Source of the DNA: Eutreptiella sp. 'Long Island Sound 2002'
Lineage: Eukaryota > Euglenozoa > Euglenophyceae > Eutreptiales > Eutreptiaceae
NCBI GenBank assembly: GCA_964036045.1
Contig: CAXIWF010000807.1
Span: 37,485 to 101,484, forward strand
DNA length: 64,000 nt
Direction of reading: 5' to 3'
The notes below the pieces were generated by a model. It saw nothing but the letters and a program-made list of their open reading frames with translations, was not told the DNA's origin and did not search any database. The position numbers were made by a program, and so were the translations under genes. Numbering within the stretch: position 1 is the first letter of the stretch; every line of letters starts with the position of its first letter. Below are positions 9,261 through 22,500 of this stretch, piece by piece.

Positions 9261-12200
9261 TGGTCGCGAAGTGGTCGCGAAGTGGTCGCGAAGTGGTCGC
9301 GAAGTGGTCGCGAAGTGGTCGCAATTGTCGCGAAGTGGTCGCGAAGTGGTCGCGAAGTGGTCGCGAAGGTTGCGAAGTGGTCGCGAAGTGGTCGCGAAGT
9401 GGTCGCGAAGTGGTCGCGAAGTGGTCGCGAAGTGGTCGCGAACTGGTTGCGAAGTGGTCGCGAAGTGGTCGCGAAGTGGTCGCGGAGTGGGGTGGTCGCG
9501 GACTGGTGGCGGGGTGGTCGCGGAGTGGTCGCGAAGTGGTCGCGAAGTGGTCGCGAAGTGGTCGCGAAGTGGTCGCGAAGTGGTCGCAATTGTCGCGAAG
9601 TGGTCGTGAAGTGGTCGCGAAGTGGTCGCGAAGTGGTCGCGAAGTGGTCGCGAAGTGGTCGCGAAGTGGTCGCGAAGTGGTCGCGAAGTGGTCGCAATTG
9701 TCGCGAAGTGGTCGCGAAGTGGTCGCAATTGTCGCGAAGTGGTCGCGAAGTGGTCGCGAAGTAGTCGCGAAGGTTGCGAAGTGGTCGCGAAGTGGTCGCG
9801 AAGTGGTCGCGAACTGGTCGCGAAGGTTGCGAAGAGGTCGCGAAGTGGTAGCAAAGTGGTCGCGAAGTGGTCGCGAAGTGGTCGGGAAGTGGTCGCGAAG
9901 TGGTCGCGAAGTGGTCGCGAAGTGGTCGCGAAGTGGTCGCGAAGTGGTCGCGCACTGGTCGCGAAGTGGTCGCGAACTGATCGCGAACTGGTCGCGCACT
10001 GGTCGCGAAGTGGTCGCGGAGTGGTCTCGGAGTGGTCGCGGAGTGGTCGCGGAGTGGTCGCGGAGTGGTCGCGAAGTGGTCGCGAAGTGGTCGCCAAGTG
10101 GTCGCGAAGTGGTCGCGAAGTGGTCGCGAAGTGGTCGCGAAGTGGTCGCGAAGTGGTCGCGAAGTGGTCGCGGAGTGGGGTGGTCGCGGACTGGTGGCGG
10201 GGTGGTCGCGGAGTGGTCGCGAAGTGGTCGCGAAGTGGTTGCGAAGTGGTCGCGAAGTGGTCGCGAAGTGGTCGCAATTGTCGCGAAGTGGTCGTGAAGT
10301 GGTCGCGAAGTGGTCGCGAAGTGGTCGCGAAGTGGTCGCGAAGTGGTCGCGAAGTGGTCGCGAAGTGGTCGCGAAGTGGTCGCAATTGTCGCGAAGTGGT
10401 CGCGAAGTGGTCGCGAAGTGGTCGCGAAGTGGTCGCGAAGTGGTCGCGAAGGTTGCGAAGTGGTCGCGAAGTGGTCGCGAAGTGGTCGCGAAGTGGTCGC
10501 GAACTGGTTGCGAAGTGGTCGCGAAGTGGTCGCGAAGTGGTCGCGGAGTGGGGTGGTCGCGGACTGGTGGCGGGGTGGTCGCGGAGTGGTCGCGAAGTGG
10601 TCGCGAAGTGGTCGCGAAGTGGTCGCGAAGTGGTCGCGAAGTGGTCGCAATTGTCGCGAAGTGGTCGTGAAGTGGTCGCGAAGTGGTCGCGAAGTGGTCG
10701 CGAAGTGGTCGCGAAGTGGTCGCGAAGTGGTCGCGAAGTGGTCGCGAAGTGGTCGCAATTGTCGCGAAGTGGTCGCGAAGTGGTCGCGAAGTGGTCGCGA
10801 AGTGGTCGCGAAGTGGTCGCGAAGGTCGCGAAGTGGTCGCGAAGTGGTCGCGAAGTGGTCGCGAAGTGGTCGCGAACTGGTTGCGAAGTGGTCGCGAAGT
10901 GGTCGCGAAGTGGTCGCGAAGTGGTCGCGAAGAGGTCGCGAAGTGGTCGCGAAGTGGTCGCGAAGTGGTCGCATTTGTCGCGAAGTGGTCGCGAAGTGGT
11001 CGCGAAGTGGTCGCGAAGTGGTCGCGAAGTGGTTGCGAAGTGGTCGCGAAGTGGTCGCGAAGTGGTCGCGAAGTGGTCGCGAAGTGGTCTCGAAGTGGTC
11101 GCGAAGTGGTCGCGAAGCGGTCGCGAAGTGGTCGCGAAGTGGTCGCAATTGTCGCGAAGTGGTCGGGAAGTGGTCGCGAAGTGGTCGCGAAGTGGTCGCG
11201 AAGTGGTCGCGAAGTGGTCGCGAAGTGGTCGCGAAGTGGTCGCGAAGTGGTCGCGAAGTGGTCGCAATTGTCGCGAAATGGTCGCGAGGTGGTCGCGAAG
11301 TGGTCGCGAAGTGGTCGCGAAGTGGTCGCGAAGTGGTCGCGAAGTGGTCAAGAAGTGGTCGCGAAGTGGTCGCGGAGTGGTCGCGAAGTGGTCGCGAAGT
11401 GGTCGCGAAGTGGTCGCAATTGTCGCGAAGTGGTCGCGAAGTGGTCGCGAAGTGGTTGCGAAGGTTGCGAGGTGGTCGCGAAGTGGTCGCGAAGTGGTCG
11501 CGAAGTGGTCGCGAAGTGGTCGCGAAGTGGTCGCAATTGTCGCGAAATGGTCGCGAAGTGGTCGCGAAGTGGTCGCGAAGTGGTCGCGAAGTGGTTGCGA
11601 AGTGGTCGCGAAGTGGTCGCGAAGTGGTCGCAAAGTGTTCGCGAAGTGGTCGCGAAGTGGTCGCGAAGTGGTCGCGAAGTGGTCGCGAAGTGGTCGCGAA
11701 GTGGTTGCGAACCGGTCGCGAAGTGGTCGCGAAGTGGTCGCGAAGTGGTCGCGAAGTGGTTGCGAAGGTTGCGAAGTGGTCGCGAAGTGGTCGCGAAGCG
11801 GTCGCGAAGTGGTCGCGAAGTGGTCGCGAAGTGGTCGCGAAGTGGTCGCAATTGTCGCGAAGTGGTCGCGAAGTGGTCGCGAAGTAGTCGCGAAGGTTGC
11901 GAAGTGGTCGCGAAGTGGTCGCGAAGTGGTCGCGAAGTGGTCGCGAAGTGGTCGGAAAGTGGTCGCGAAGTGGTCGCGAAGTGGTCGCGAAGTGGTCGCG
12001 AAGTGGTCGCGAAGTGGTCGCGCACTGGTCGCGAAGTGGTCGCGAACTGATCGCGAACTGGTCGCGCACTGGTCGCGAAGTGGTCGCGGAGTGGTCTCGG
12101 AGTGGTCGCGGAGTGGTCGCGGAGTGGTCGCGGAGTGGTCGCGAAGTGGTCGCGAAGTGGTCGCCAAGTGGTCGCGAAGTGGTCGCGAAGTGGTCGCGAA

Positions 12201-14832
12201 GTGGTCGCGAAGTGGTCGCGAAGTGGTCGCGAAGTGGTCGCGGAGTGGGGTGGTCGCGGACTGGTGGCGGGGTGGTCGCGGAGTGGTCGCGAAGTGGTCG
12301 CGAAGTGGTCGCGAAGTGGTCGCGAAGTGGTCGCAATTGTCGCGAAGTGGTCGTGAAGTGGTCGCGAAGTGGTCGCGAAGTGGTCGCGAAGTGGTCGCGA
12401 AGTGGTCGCGAAGTGGTCGCGAAGTGGTCGCGAAGTGGTCGCAATTGTCGCGAAGTGGTCGCGAAGTGGTCGCGAAGTGGTCGCGAAGTGGTCGCGAAGT
12501 GGTCGCGAAGGTTGCGAAGTGGTCGCGAAGTGGTCGCGAAGTGGTCGCGAAGTGGTCGCGAACTGGTTGCGAAGTGGTCGCGAAGTGGTCGCGAAGTGGT
12601 CGCGAAGTGGTCGCGAAGGTTGCGAAGTGGTTGCGAAGTGGTCGCGAACTGGTCGCGAAGTGGTCGCGAAGTGGTCGCGAACGTTGCGAAGTGGTCGCGA
12701 AGTGGTCGCGCAGTGGTCGCGAAGTGGTCGCGAAGTGGTCGCAATTGTCGCGAGGTGGTCGCGAAGTGGTCGCGAAGTGGTCGCGAAGTGGTCGCGAAGT
12801 GGTCACGAAGTGGTCGCGAAGTGGTCGCGAAGTGGTCGCGAAGTGGTCGCGAAGTGCTTGCGAAGTGGTCGCAATTGTCGCGAAGTGGTCGCGAAGTGGT
12901 CGCGAAGTGGTCGCGAAGTGGTCGCGAAGGTTGCGAAGTGGTCGCGAAGTGGTCGCGAAGTGGTCGCGAAGTGGTCGCGAAGTGGTCGCGAACTGGTTGC
13001 GAAGTGGTCGCGAAGTGGTCGCGAAGTGGTCGCGAAGTCGTCGCGAAGTGGTCGCGAAGGTTGCGAAGTGGTTGCGAAGTGGTCGCGAAGTGGTCGCGAA
13101 GTGGTCGCGAAGTGGTCGCGAAGGTTGCGAAGTGGTCGCGAAGTGGTCGCGAAGTGGTCGCGAAGTGGTCGCGAAGTGGTCGCAATTGTCGTGAGGTGGT
13201 CGCGAAGTGGTCGCGAAGTGGTCGCGAAGTGGTCGCGAAGTGGTCACGAAGTGGTCGCGAAGTGGTCGCGATGTGGTAGCGAAGTGGTCGCGAAGTGGTC
13301 GCGAAGTGGTCGCGAAGTGGTCGCGAAGTGGTCGCGAAATCGTCGCAAAGTGGTCGCGAAGTGGTCGCGAAGTGGTCGCGAAGTGGTCGCGAAGTGGTCG
13401 CAATTGTCGCGAAGTGGTCGCGAAGTGGTCGCGAAGTGGTCGCGAAGTGGTCGCGAAGTGGTTGCGAAGTGGTCGCGAAGTGGTCGCGAAGTGGTCGCGA
13501 ACTGGTCGCGAAGTGTCGCGAAGTGGTTGCGAAGTGGTTGCGAAGTGGTCGCGAAGAGGTCGCGAAGTGGTCGCGAAGTGGTGACGAAGTGGTCGCAAAG
13601 TGTTCGCGAAGTGGTCGCGAAGTGGTCGCGAAGTGGTCGCGAAGTGGTCGAGAAGTGGTCGCGAAGTGGTCGCGAACCGGTCGCGAAGTGGTCGCGAAGT
13701 GGTCGCGAAGTGGTCGCGAAGTGGTTGCGAAGGTTGCGAAGTGGTCGCGAAGTGGTCGCGAAGTGGTCGCAATAGTCGCGAAATGGTCGCGAAGTGGTCG
13801 CGAAGTGGTGGCGAAGTGGTCGCGAAGTGGTCGCGAAGTGGTCGCGAAGTGGTCGCGAAGTGGTCGCAATTGTCGCGAAGTGGTCGCGAAGTGGTCGCGA
13901 AGTAGTCTCGAAGGTTGCGAAGTGGTCGCGAAGTGGTCGCGAAGTGGTCGCGAACTGGTCGCGAAGGTTGCGAAGTGGTCGCGCATTGGTCGCGAAGTTG
14001 TCGCGAAGTGGTCGCGAAGTGGTCGCGAAGTGGTCGCGAAGTGGTCGCGAAGTGGGGGCGAAGTGGTCGCGCACTGGTCGCGAAGTGGTCGCGAACTGAT
14101 CGCGAACTGGTCGCGCACTGGTCGCGAAGTGGTCGCGGAGTGGTCTCGGAATGGTCGCGGAGTGGTCGCGGAGTGGTCGCGGAGTTGTCGCGGAGTGGTC
14201 GCGGAGTGGTCGCGGAGTGGTCGCGAAGTGGTCGCGAAGTGGTCGCCAAGTGGTCGCGAAGTGGTCGCGAAGTGGTCGCGAAGTGGTCGCGAAGTGGTCG
14301 CGAAGTGGTCGCGAAGTGGTCGCGGAGTGGGGTGGTCGCGGACTGGTCGCGGGGTGGTCGCGGAGTGGTCGCGGAGTGGTCGCGAAGTGGTCGCGAAGTG
14401 GTCGCGAAGTGGTCGCGAAGTGGTCGCGAAGTGGTCGCAATTGTCGCGAAGTGGTCGTGAAGTGGTCGCGAAGTGGTCGCGAAGTGGTCGCGAAGTGGTC
14501 GCGAAGGGGTCGCGAAGTTGTCGCGAGGTGGTCGCGAAGTGGTCGCGAAGTGGTCGCGAAGTGGTCGCGAAGTGGTCGCAATTGTCGCGAAGTGGTCGCG
14601 AAGTGCTCCCGAAGTGGTCGCGAAGTGGTCGCTAAGTGGTCGCCAAGTGGTCGCGAAGTGGTCGGGAAGTGGTCGCGGAGTGGAGTGGTCGTGGAGTGGT
14701 CGCGCAGTGGTCGCGGACTGGCCGCCGAGTGGTCGCGGAGTGGTCGCGAAGTGGTCGTGAAGTGGTCGCGAAGTGGTCGCGAAGTGGTCGCGAAGTGGTG
14801 GCGAAGTGGTCGCGAAGTGGTCGCGAAGTGGT

Positions 14833-16121
14833 AGGGGGCGAGGGGGGGCGAGGGGGGGCGATGGGGGGCGATGGGGGGCGATGGGGGGCGATGGGGGCAA
14901 TCGGGGGCGATGGGGGGCGATGGGTGGCGAGGGGGGGCGAGGGGGGGCGATGGGGGGCGATGGGGGGCGATGGCGGGCGAGGGCGGCGGTGGGGGGCGGT
15001 GGGGGGGCGGTGGGGGGCGATGGGGGGTGATGGGGGGCGATGGGGGGGCTATCGGGGGCGATCGGGGGCGATGGGGGGCGATGGGGGGAGATGGGGGGGC
15101 GATGGGGTGCGATGGGTGGCGAGGGGGGGCGATGTGGGGCGATGGGGGGCGATGGGGGGCGAGGGGGGGCGATGGGGGGCGAAGGGGGGCGTTTGGGGGG
15201 CGGTGGGGAGCGATGGGGGGGCGATGGGGGGCGATGGGGGGCGATGGGGGGCGATGGGGGGCGACGGGGGGCGATGGGGGGGCGATGGTGGGCGATGGGG
15301 GGCGATCGGGGGCGATCGTGGGCAATGGGGGGGCAATGGGGGGCGAGGTGGGGCGACGGGGGGCGATCTGGGGCGATGGGGGGCGAGGGGGGGCGAGGGG
15401 GGGCGATGGGGGGGCGATGGGGGGCTAGGGGGGGCGAGGGGGGGCGATGGGTGGCGTTGGGGGGCGATGGGGGGCAATGGGGGGGCAATGGGGGGGCGAT
15501 GGGGGGGCGATGGGGGGCGATGGGGGGCGATGGGGGGGCGATGGGGGGCGATCAGGGGCGATCGGGGGGCGATCGGGGGCGATGGGGGCTGAGGGGGGGC
15601 GATGGGGGGCGATGGGGGGTGAGGGGGGGCGAGGGGGGGCGAGGGGGGCGACCGGGGGCGAGGGGGGGCGATGGGGGGCGAGGGGGGGCGATGGGGGGCG
15701 AGGGGGGGCGATGGGGGGCGATGGGGGGCGATGGGGGGGCGATGGGGGGCGATGGGGGGCGAGGGGGGGGCGATGGGGGGCGATGGGGGGTAATTGGGGG
15801 CAATGGGGGGCGAGGGGGGGCGTTGGGGGGCGAGGGGGGGCGTTGGGGGGCGAGGGGGGGCAAGGGGGGGCGATGGGGGGCGATGGGGGGCGAGGGGGGG
15901 CGATGGGGGGCGATGGGGGGCGATGGGGGGCAATTGGGGGCAATGGGGGGGCGAGGGGGGGCGATGGGGGGCGAGGGGGGGGCATAGGGGGGGGGGCGAG
16001 GGGGGGCGATGGGGGGCGATGGGGGGCGATGGGGGGCAATGGGGGGCGAGGGGGGGCGAGGGGGGGCCAGGGGGGGGCGAGGGGGGGCGATGGGGGGCAA
16101 TGGGGGGGGCGATGGGGGGCG
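14833..16121 (+). repeat. G-rich decamer satellite, block 2
   Basis: The same GGGGGGCGAT and GGGGGGCGAG unit family as block 1, with guanine runs on the top strand. It abuts the 11-mer array at a sharp border (GAAGTGGT then AGGGGGCGAGG) and runs directly into the assembly gap. It shows more GGGGGGCGTT, GGGGGGCGGT and CAATTGGG-type variants than block 1. Confidence 0.95.
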
Positions 16122-16321
16122 NNNNNNNNNNNNNNNNNNNNNNNNNNNNNNNNNNNNNNNNNNNNNNNNNNNNNNNNNNNNNNNNNNNNNNNNNNNNNNN
16201 NNNNNNNNNNNNNNNNNNNNNNNNNNNNNNNNNNNNNNNNNNNNNNNNNNNNNNNNNNNNNNNNNNNNNNNNNNNNNNNNNNNNNNNNNNNNNNNNNNNN
16301 NNNNNNNNNNNNNNNNNNNNN
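16122..16321. other. Assembly gap of exactly 200 N
   Basis: Two hundred undetermined bases. The round number suggests a scaffolder's default rather than a measured size. The satellite orientation flips across it, from G-rich to C-rich on the top strand and from GAAGTGGTCGC to its reverse complement. Confidence 0.99.
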
Positions 16322-16504
16322 ACCCCAACACCCCCCTCCGCCCCCCTCGCCCCCCATTGCCCCCCCATCGCCCCCCATCGCCCCCCATCGCCCCCACCGC
16401 CCCCATCGCCCCCCCTCGCATCCCAACGCCCCCCTTCGCCCCCCATCGCCCCCCATCGCCCCCCATCGCCACCCATTGCCGTCCATCACCCCCCCCATCG
16501 CCCC
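16322..16504 (-). repeat. C-rich decamer satellite, short block next to the gap
   Basis: Units of CGCCCCCCAT and CGCCCCCCCT with a CGCATCCCAACGCC variant and a CATTGCCGTCCATCACC segment. The last segment also recurs near 59.5, 61.0, 61.7, 62.3 and 63.0 kb, so this short block belongs to the same subfamily as the right end of the window. The guanine-rich strand is the bottom strand. Confidence 0.93.
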
Positions 16505-19500
16505 ACTTCGCGACCACTTCGCGACCACTTCGCGACCACTTCGCGACCACTTCGCGACCACTTCGCGACCACTTCGCGACCACTTCGCGACCACTTTGCG
16601 ACCACTCCGCGACCACTCCGCGACCACTCAGCGACCACTCCGCGACCACTCCGCGACCACTCCGCGACCACTCCACTCCGCGACCACTTCGCGACCACTT
16701 CGCGACCACTTGGCGACCACTTAGCGACCACTTCGCGACCACTTCGGGAGCACTTCGCGACCACTTCGCGACAATTGCGACCACTTCGCGACCACTTCGC
16801 GACCACTTCGCGACCACTTCGCGACCACTTCGCGACCACTTCGCGACCACTTCGCGACCACTTCGCGACCACTTCGCGACCACTTCACGACCACTTCGCG
16901 ACAATTGCGACCACTTCGCGACCACTTCGCGACCACTTCGCTACCACTTCGCGACCACTTCGCGAGCACTTCGTGACCACTTCGCGACCACTTCGCGACC
17001 ACTTCGCGACCACTTCGCGACCAGTTCGCGACCACTTCGCGACCACTTCGCGACCACTTGGCGACCACTTCGCGACCACTCCGCGACCACTCCGCGACCA
17101 CTCCGCGACAACTCCGCGACCACTCCGCGACCACTCCGCGACCACTCCCAGACCACTCCGCGACCACTTCGCGACCAGTGCGCGACCAGTTCGCGATCAG
17201 TTCGCGACCACTTCGCGACCAGTGCGCGACCACTTCGCGACCACTTCGCGACCACTTCGCGACCACTTCGCGACCACTTCGCGACCACTTCGCGACCACT
17301 CCGCAACCTTCGCGACCAGTTCGCGACCACTTCGCGACCACTTCGCGACCACTTCGCAACCTTCGCAACTACTTCGCGACCACTTCGCGACCACTTCGCG
17401 ACAATTGCGACCACTTCGCGACCACTTCGCGACCACTTCGCGACCACTTCGCGACCACTTCGCGACCACTTCGCGACCACTTCGCGACCATTTCGCGACA
17501 ATTGCGACCACTTCGCGACCACTTCGCGACCACTTCGCAACCTTCGCAACCACTTCGCGACCACTTCGCGACCACTTCGCGACCACTTCGCGACCGGTTC
17601 GCGACCACTTCGCGACCACTTCTCGACCACTTCGCGACCACTTCGCGACCACTTCGCGACCACTTCGCGACAATTGCGACCACTTCGCGACCACTTCGCG
17701 ACCACTTCGCGACCACTTCGCGACCACTTCGCGACCACTTCGCGACCACTTCGCGACCACTTCGCGACCACTTCGCTACCACATCGAGACCACTTCGCGA
17801 GCACTTCGTGACCACTTCGCGACCACTTCGCGACCACTTCGCGACCACTTCGCGACCACTTCGCGACCACTTCGCGACCACTTCGCGACCATTTCGCGAC
17901 AATTGCGACCACTTCGCGACCACTTCGCGACCACTTCGCAACCTTCTCAACCACTTCGCGACCACTTCGCGACCACTTCGCGACCACTTCGCGACCGGTT
18001 CGCGACCACTTCGCGACCACTTCTCGACCACTTCGCGACCACTTCGCGACCAGTTCGCGACCACTTCGCGACCACTTCGCGACCACTTCGCGACCACTTC
18101 GCGACCACTTCGCGACCACTTCGCGACCACTTCGCGACCATTTCGCGACAATTGCGACCACTTCGCGACCACTTCGCGACCACTTCGCAACCTTCGCAAC
18201 CACTTCGCGACCACTTCGCGACCACTTCGCGACCACTTCGCGACCGGTTCGCGACCACTTCGCGACCACTTCTCGACCACTTCGCGACCACTTCGCGACC
18301 ACTTCGCGACCACTTCGCGACAATTGCGACCACTTCGCGACCACTTCGCGACCACTTCGCGACCACTTCGCGACCACTTCGCGACCACTTCGCGACCACT
18401 TCGCGACCACTTCGCGACCACTTCGCTACCACATCGAGACCACTTCGCGAGCACTTCGTGACCACTTCGCGACCACTTCGCGACCACTTCGCGACCACTT
18501 CGCGACCACTTCGCGACCACTTCGCGACCACTTCGCGACCACTTCGCGACCACTTCGCGACCACTTTGCTACCACTTCGCAACCACTTCGCAACCTTCGC
18601 GACCACTTCGCGACCACTTCGCGACCACTTCGCGACCACTTCGCGACCACTTCGCGACCACCTCACGACAATTGCGACCACTTCGCGACCACTTCGCGAC
18701 CACTTCGCGACCACTTCGCAACCTTCGCGACCACTTCGCGACCACTTTGCTACCACTTCGCAACCACTTCGCAACCTTCGCGACCACTTCGCGACCACTT
18801 CGCGACCACTTCGCGACCACTTCGCGACCACTTCGCGACCACTTCGCGACCACTTCGCGACAATTGCGACCACTTCGCGACCACTTCGCGACCACTTCGC
18901 GACCACTTCGCGACCACTTCGCGACCACTTCGCGACCACTTCGCGAGCACTTCGCGACAATTGCGACCACTTCGCGACCACTTCGCGACCACTTCGCGAC
19001 CACTTCGCGACAATTGCGACCACTTCGCGACCACTTCGCGACCACTTCGCGACCACTCCGCGACCACTCCGCGACCACTCCGCGACCACCCCGCGACCAG
19101 TCCGCGACCACCCCACTCCGCGACCACTTCGCGACCACTTCGCCACCACTTCGCGACCACTTCGCGACCACTTCGCGACCACTTTGCGACCACTTGGCGA
19201 CCACTTGGCGACCACTTCGCGACCACTCCGCGACCACTCCGCGACCACTCCGCGACAACTCCGCGACCACTCCGCGACCACTCCGAGACCACTCCGCGAC
19301 CACTTCGCCACCAGTGCGCGACCAGTTCGCGATCAGTTCGCGACCACTTCGCGACCAGTGCGCGACCACTTCGCGATCACTTCGCGACCACTTCGCGACC
19401 ACTTCGCGACCACTTCGCGACCACTTCGCGACCACTTCGCGACCACTTCGCGACCACTTCGCAACCTGCGCGACCAGTTCGCGACCACTTCGCGACCACT

Positions 19501-22500
19501 CCCCGACAACTTCGCGACCACTTCGCTACCACATCGAGACCACTTCGAGAGCACTTCGTGACCACTTCGCGACCACTTCGCGACCACTTCGCGACCACTT
19601 CGCGACCACTTCGCGACCACTTCGCGACCACTTCGCGACCACTTCGCGACCACTTCGCGACCACTTTGCTACCACTTCGCAACCACTTCGCAACCTTCGC
19701 GACCACTTCGCGACCACTTCGCGACCACTTCGCGACCACTTCGCGACCACTTCGCGACCACCTCGCGACAATTGCGACCACTTCGCGACCACTTCGCGAC
19801 CACTTCGCGACCACTTCGCGACCACTTTGCGACCACTTCGCAACCTTCGCGACCACTTCGCGATCACTTCGCGACCACTTCGCGACCACTTCGCGACCAC
19901 TTCGCGACCACTTCGCGACAATTGCGACCACTTCGCGACCACTTCGCGACCACTTCGCGACCACTTCGCGACCACTTCGCGACCACTTCGCGACCACTTC
20001 GCCAGCACTTCGCGACAATTGCGACCACTTCGCGACCACTTCGCGACCACTTCGCGACCACTTCGCGACAATTGCGACCACTTCGCGACCACTTCGCGAC
20101 CACTTCGCGACCACTCCGCGACCACTCCGCGACCACTCCGCGACCATCCCGCGACCAGTCCGCGACCACCCCACTCCGCGACCACTTCGCGACCACTTCG
20201 CCACCACTTCGCGACCACTTCGCGACCACTTCGCGACCACTTTGCGACCACTTGGCGACCACTTGGCGACCACTTCGCGACCACTCCGCGACCACTCCGC
20301 GACCACTCCGCGACAACTCCGCGACCACTCCGCGACCACTCCGAGACCACTCCGCGACCACTTCGCCACCAGTGCGCGAAGAGTTCGCGATCAGTTCGCG
20401 ACCACTTCGCGACCAGTGCGCGACCACTTCGCGATCACTTCGCGACCACTTCGCGACCACTTCGCGACCACTTCGCGACCACTTCGCGACCACTTCGCGA
20501 CCACTTCGCGACCACTTCGCAACCTGCGCAACCAGTTCGCGACCACTTCGCGACCACTCCCCGACCACTTCGCAACCTTCGCGACTACTTCGCGACCACT
20601 TCGCGACCACTTCGCGACAATTGCGACCACTTCGCGACCACTTCGCGACCACTTCGCGACCACTTCGCGACCACTTCGCGACCACTTCGAGGCCACTTCG
20701 CGACCATTTCGCGACAATTGCGACCACTTCGCGACCACTTCGCGACCACTTCGCAACCTTCGCAACCACTTCGCGACCACTTCGCGACCACTTCGCGACC
20801 ACTTCGCGACTGGTTCGCGACCACTTCGCGACCACTTCGCGACCACTTCGCGACCACTTCGCGACCACTTCGCGACCACTTCGCGACAGTTGCGACTACT
20901 TCGCGACCACTTCGCGACCACTTCGCGACCACTTCGCGACCACTTCGGGACCACTTCGCGACCACTTCGCGACCACTCCCCGACCACTTCGCAACCTTCG
21001 CGACTACTTCGCGACCACTTCGCGACCACTTCGCGACAATTGCGACCACTTCGCGACCACTTCGCGACCACTTCGCGACCACTTCGCGACCACTTCGCGA
21101 CCACTTCGCGACCACTTCGCGACCATTTCGCGACAATTGCGACCACTTCGCGACCACTTGGCGACCACTTCGCAACGTTCGCGACCACTTCGCGACCACT
21201 TCGCGACCACTTCGCGACCACTTCGCGACCACTTCGCGACCACTTCGCAACCACTTCGCGACCACTTCGCAACCACTTCGCAACCACTTCGCGACACTTC
21301 GCGACCACTTCGCGACCACTTCGCGACCACTTCTTGACCACTTCGCGACCACTTCGCGACCACTTCGCGACCTCTTCGCGACCACTTCGCGACCACTTCG
21401 CGACCATTTCGCGACAATTGCGACCACTTCGCGACCACTTTGCGACCACTTCGCGACCAGTTCGCGACCACTTCGCGACCACTTCGCGACCACTTCGCGA
21501 CCACTTCGCGACCACTTTGCGACCACTTCGCGACCACTTCGCGACCACTTCGCGACCACTTTGCGACAGTTGCGACCACTTCGCGACCACCTCGCGACCA
21601 CTTCGCGACCACTTCGCGACCACTTCGCGATCACTTCGCGACCACTTCGCGACCACTTCGCGACCGCTTCGCGACCACTTCGCGACCACTTCGCTACCAC
21701 ATCGCGACCACTTCGCGAGCACTTCGTGTCCACTTCGCGACCACTTCGCGACCACTTGGCGACCACTTCGCGACCACTTCGCGACCACTTCGCGACCACT
21801 TCGCGACCACTTTGCGACCACCTCGCGACAATTGCGACCACTTCGCGACCACTTTGCGACCACTTCGCGACCACTTCGCGACCACTTCGCAACCTTCGCG
21901 ACCACTTCGCGACCACTTCGCGACCACTTCGCGACCACTTCGCAACCACTTCGCAACCTTCGCGACCACTTCGCGACCACTTCGCAACCTTCGCGACCAC
22001 TTCGCGATCACTTCGCGACCACTTCGCGACCACTTCGCGACCACTTCGCGACCACTTCGCGACAATTGCGACCACTTCGCGACCACTTCGCGACCACTTC
22101 GCGACCACTTCGCGACCACTTCGCGACCACTTCGCGAGCACTTCGCGACAATTGCGACCACTTCGCGACCACTTCGCGACCACTTCACGACCACTTCGCG
22201 ACAATTGCGACCACTTCGCGACCACTTCGCGACCACTCCGCGACCACTCCGCGACCACCCCGCGACCAGTCCGCGACCACCCCACTCCGCGACCACTTCG
22301 CGACCACTTCGCGACCACTTCGCGACCACTTCGCGACCACTTGGCGACCACTTCGCGACCACTCCGCGACCACTCCGCGACCACTCCGCGACAACTCCGC
22401 GACCACTCCGCGACCACTCCGAGACCACTCCGCGACCACTTCGCCACCAGTGCGCGACCAGTTCGCGATCAGTTCGCGACCACTTCGCGACCAGTGCGCG

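Larger units (their letters stand above)
3065..14832 (+). repeat. 11-bp satellite GAAGTGGTCGC, left arm
   Basis: About 11.8 kb of tandem GAAGTGGTCGC, on the order of 1,070 units. Recurrent variants include GCAATTGTCGC (an 11-bp replacement carrying CAATTG), a 9-bp GAAGGTTGC unit, GGAGTGGTCGC, GAACTGGTCGC and GAAGTGGTTGC. Adjacent units form TCGCGA, and there are two CpG sites per unit. Higher-order duplication is obvious: rare cassettes recur at offsets of 1,295 bp (3584 and 4879; 3864 and 5159; 4524 and 5819) and 1,870 bp (6254 and 8124; 7065 and 8935). Neither strand of the basic unit contains a stop codon, which explains the huge open frames here. Confidence 0.97.

Noticed and set aside
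3065-14832. CRISPR-like array of short direct repeats
   Set aside because: Repeats are contiguous with no unique spacers, and the sequence context is eukaryotic.
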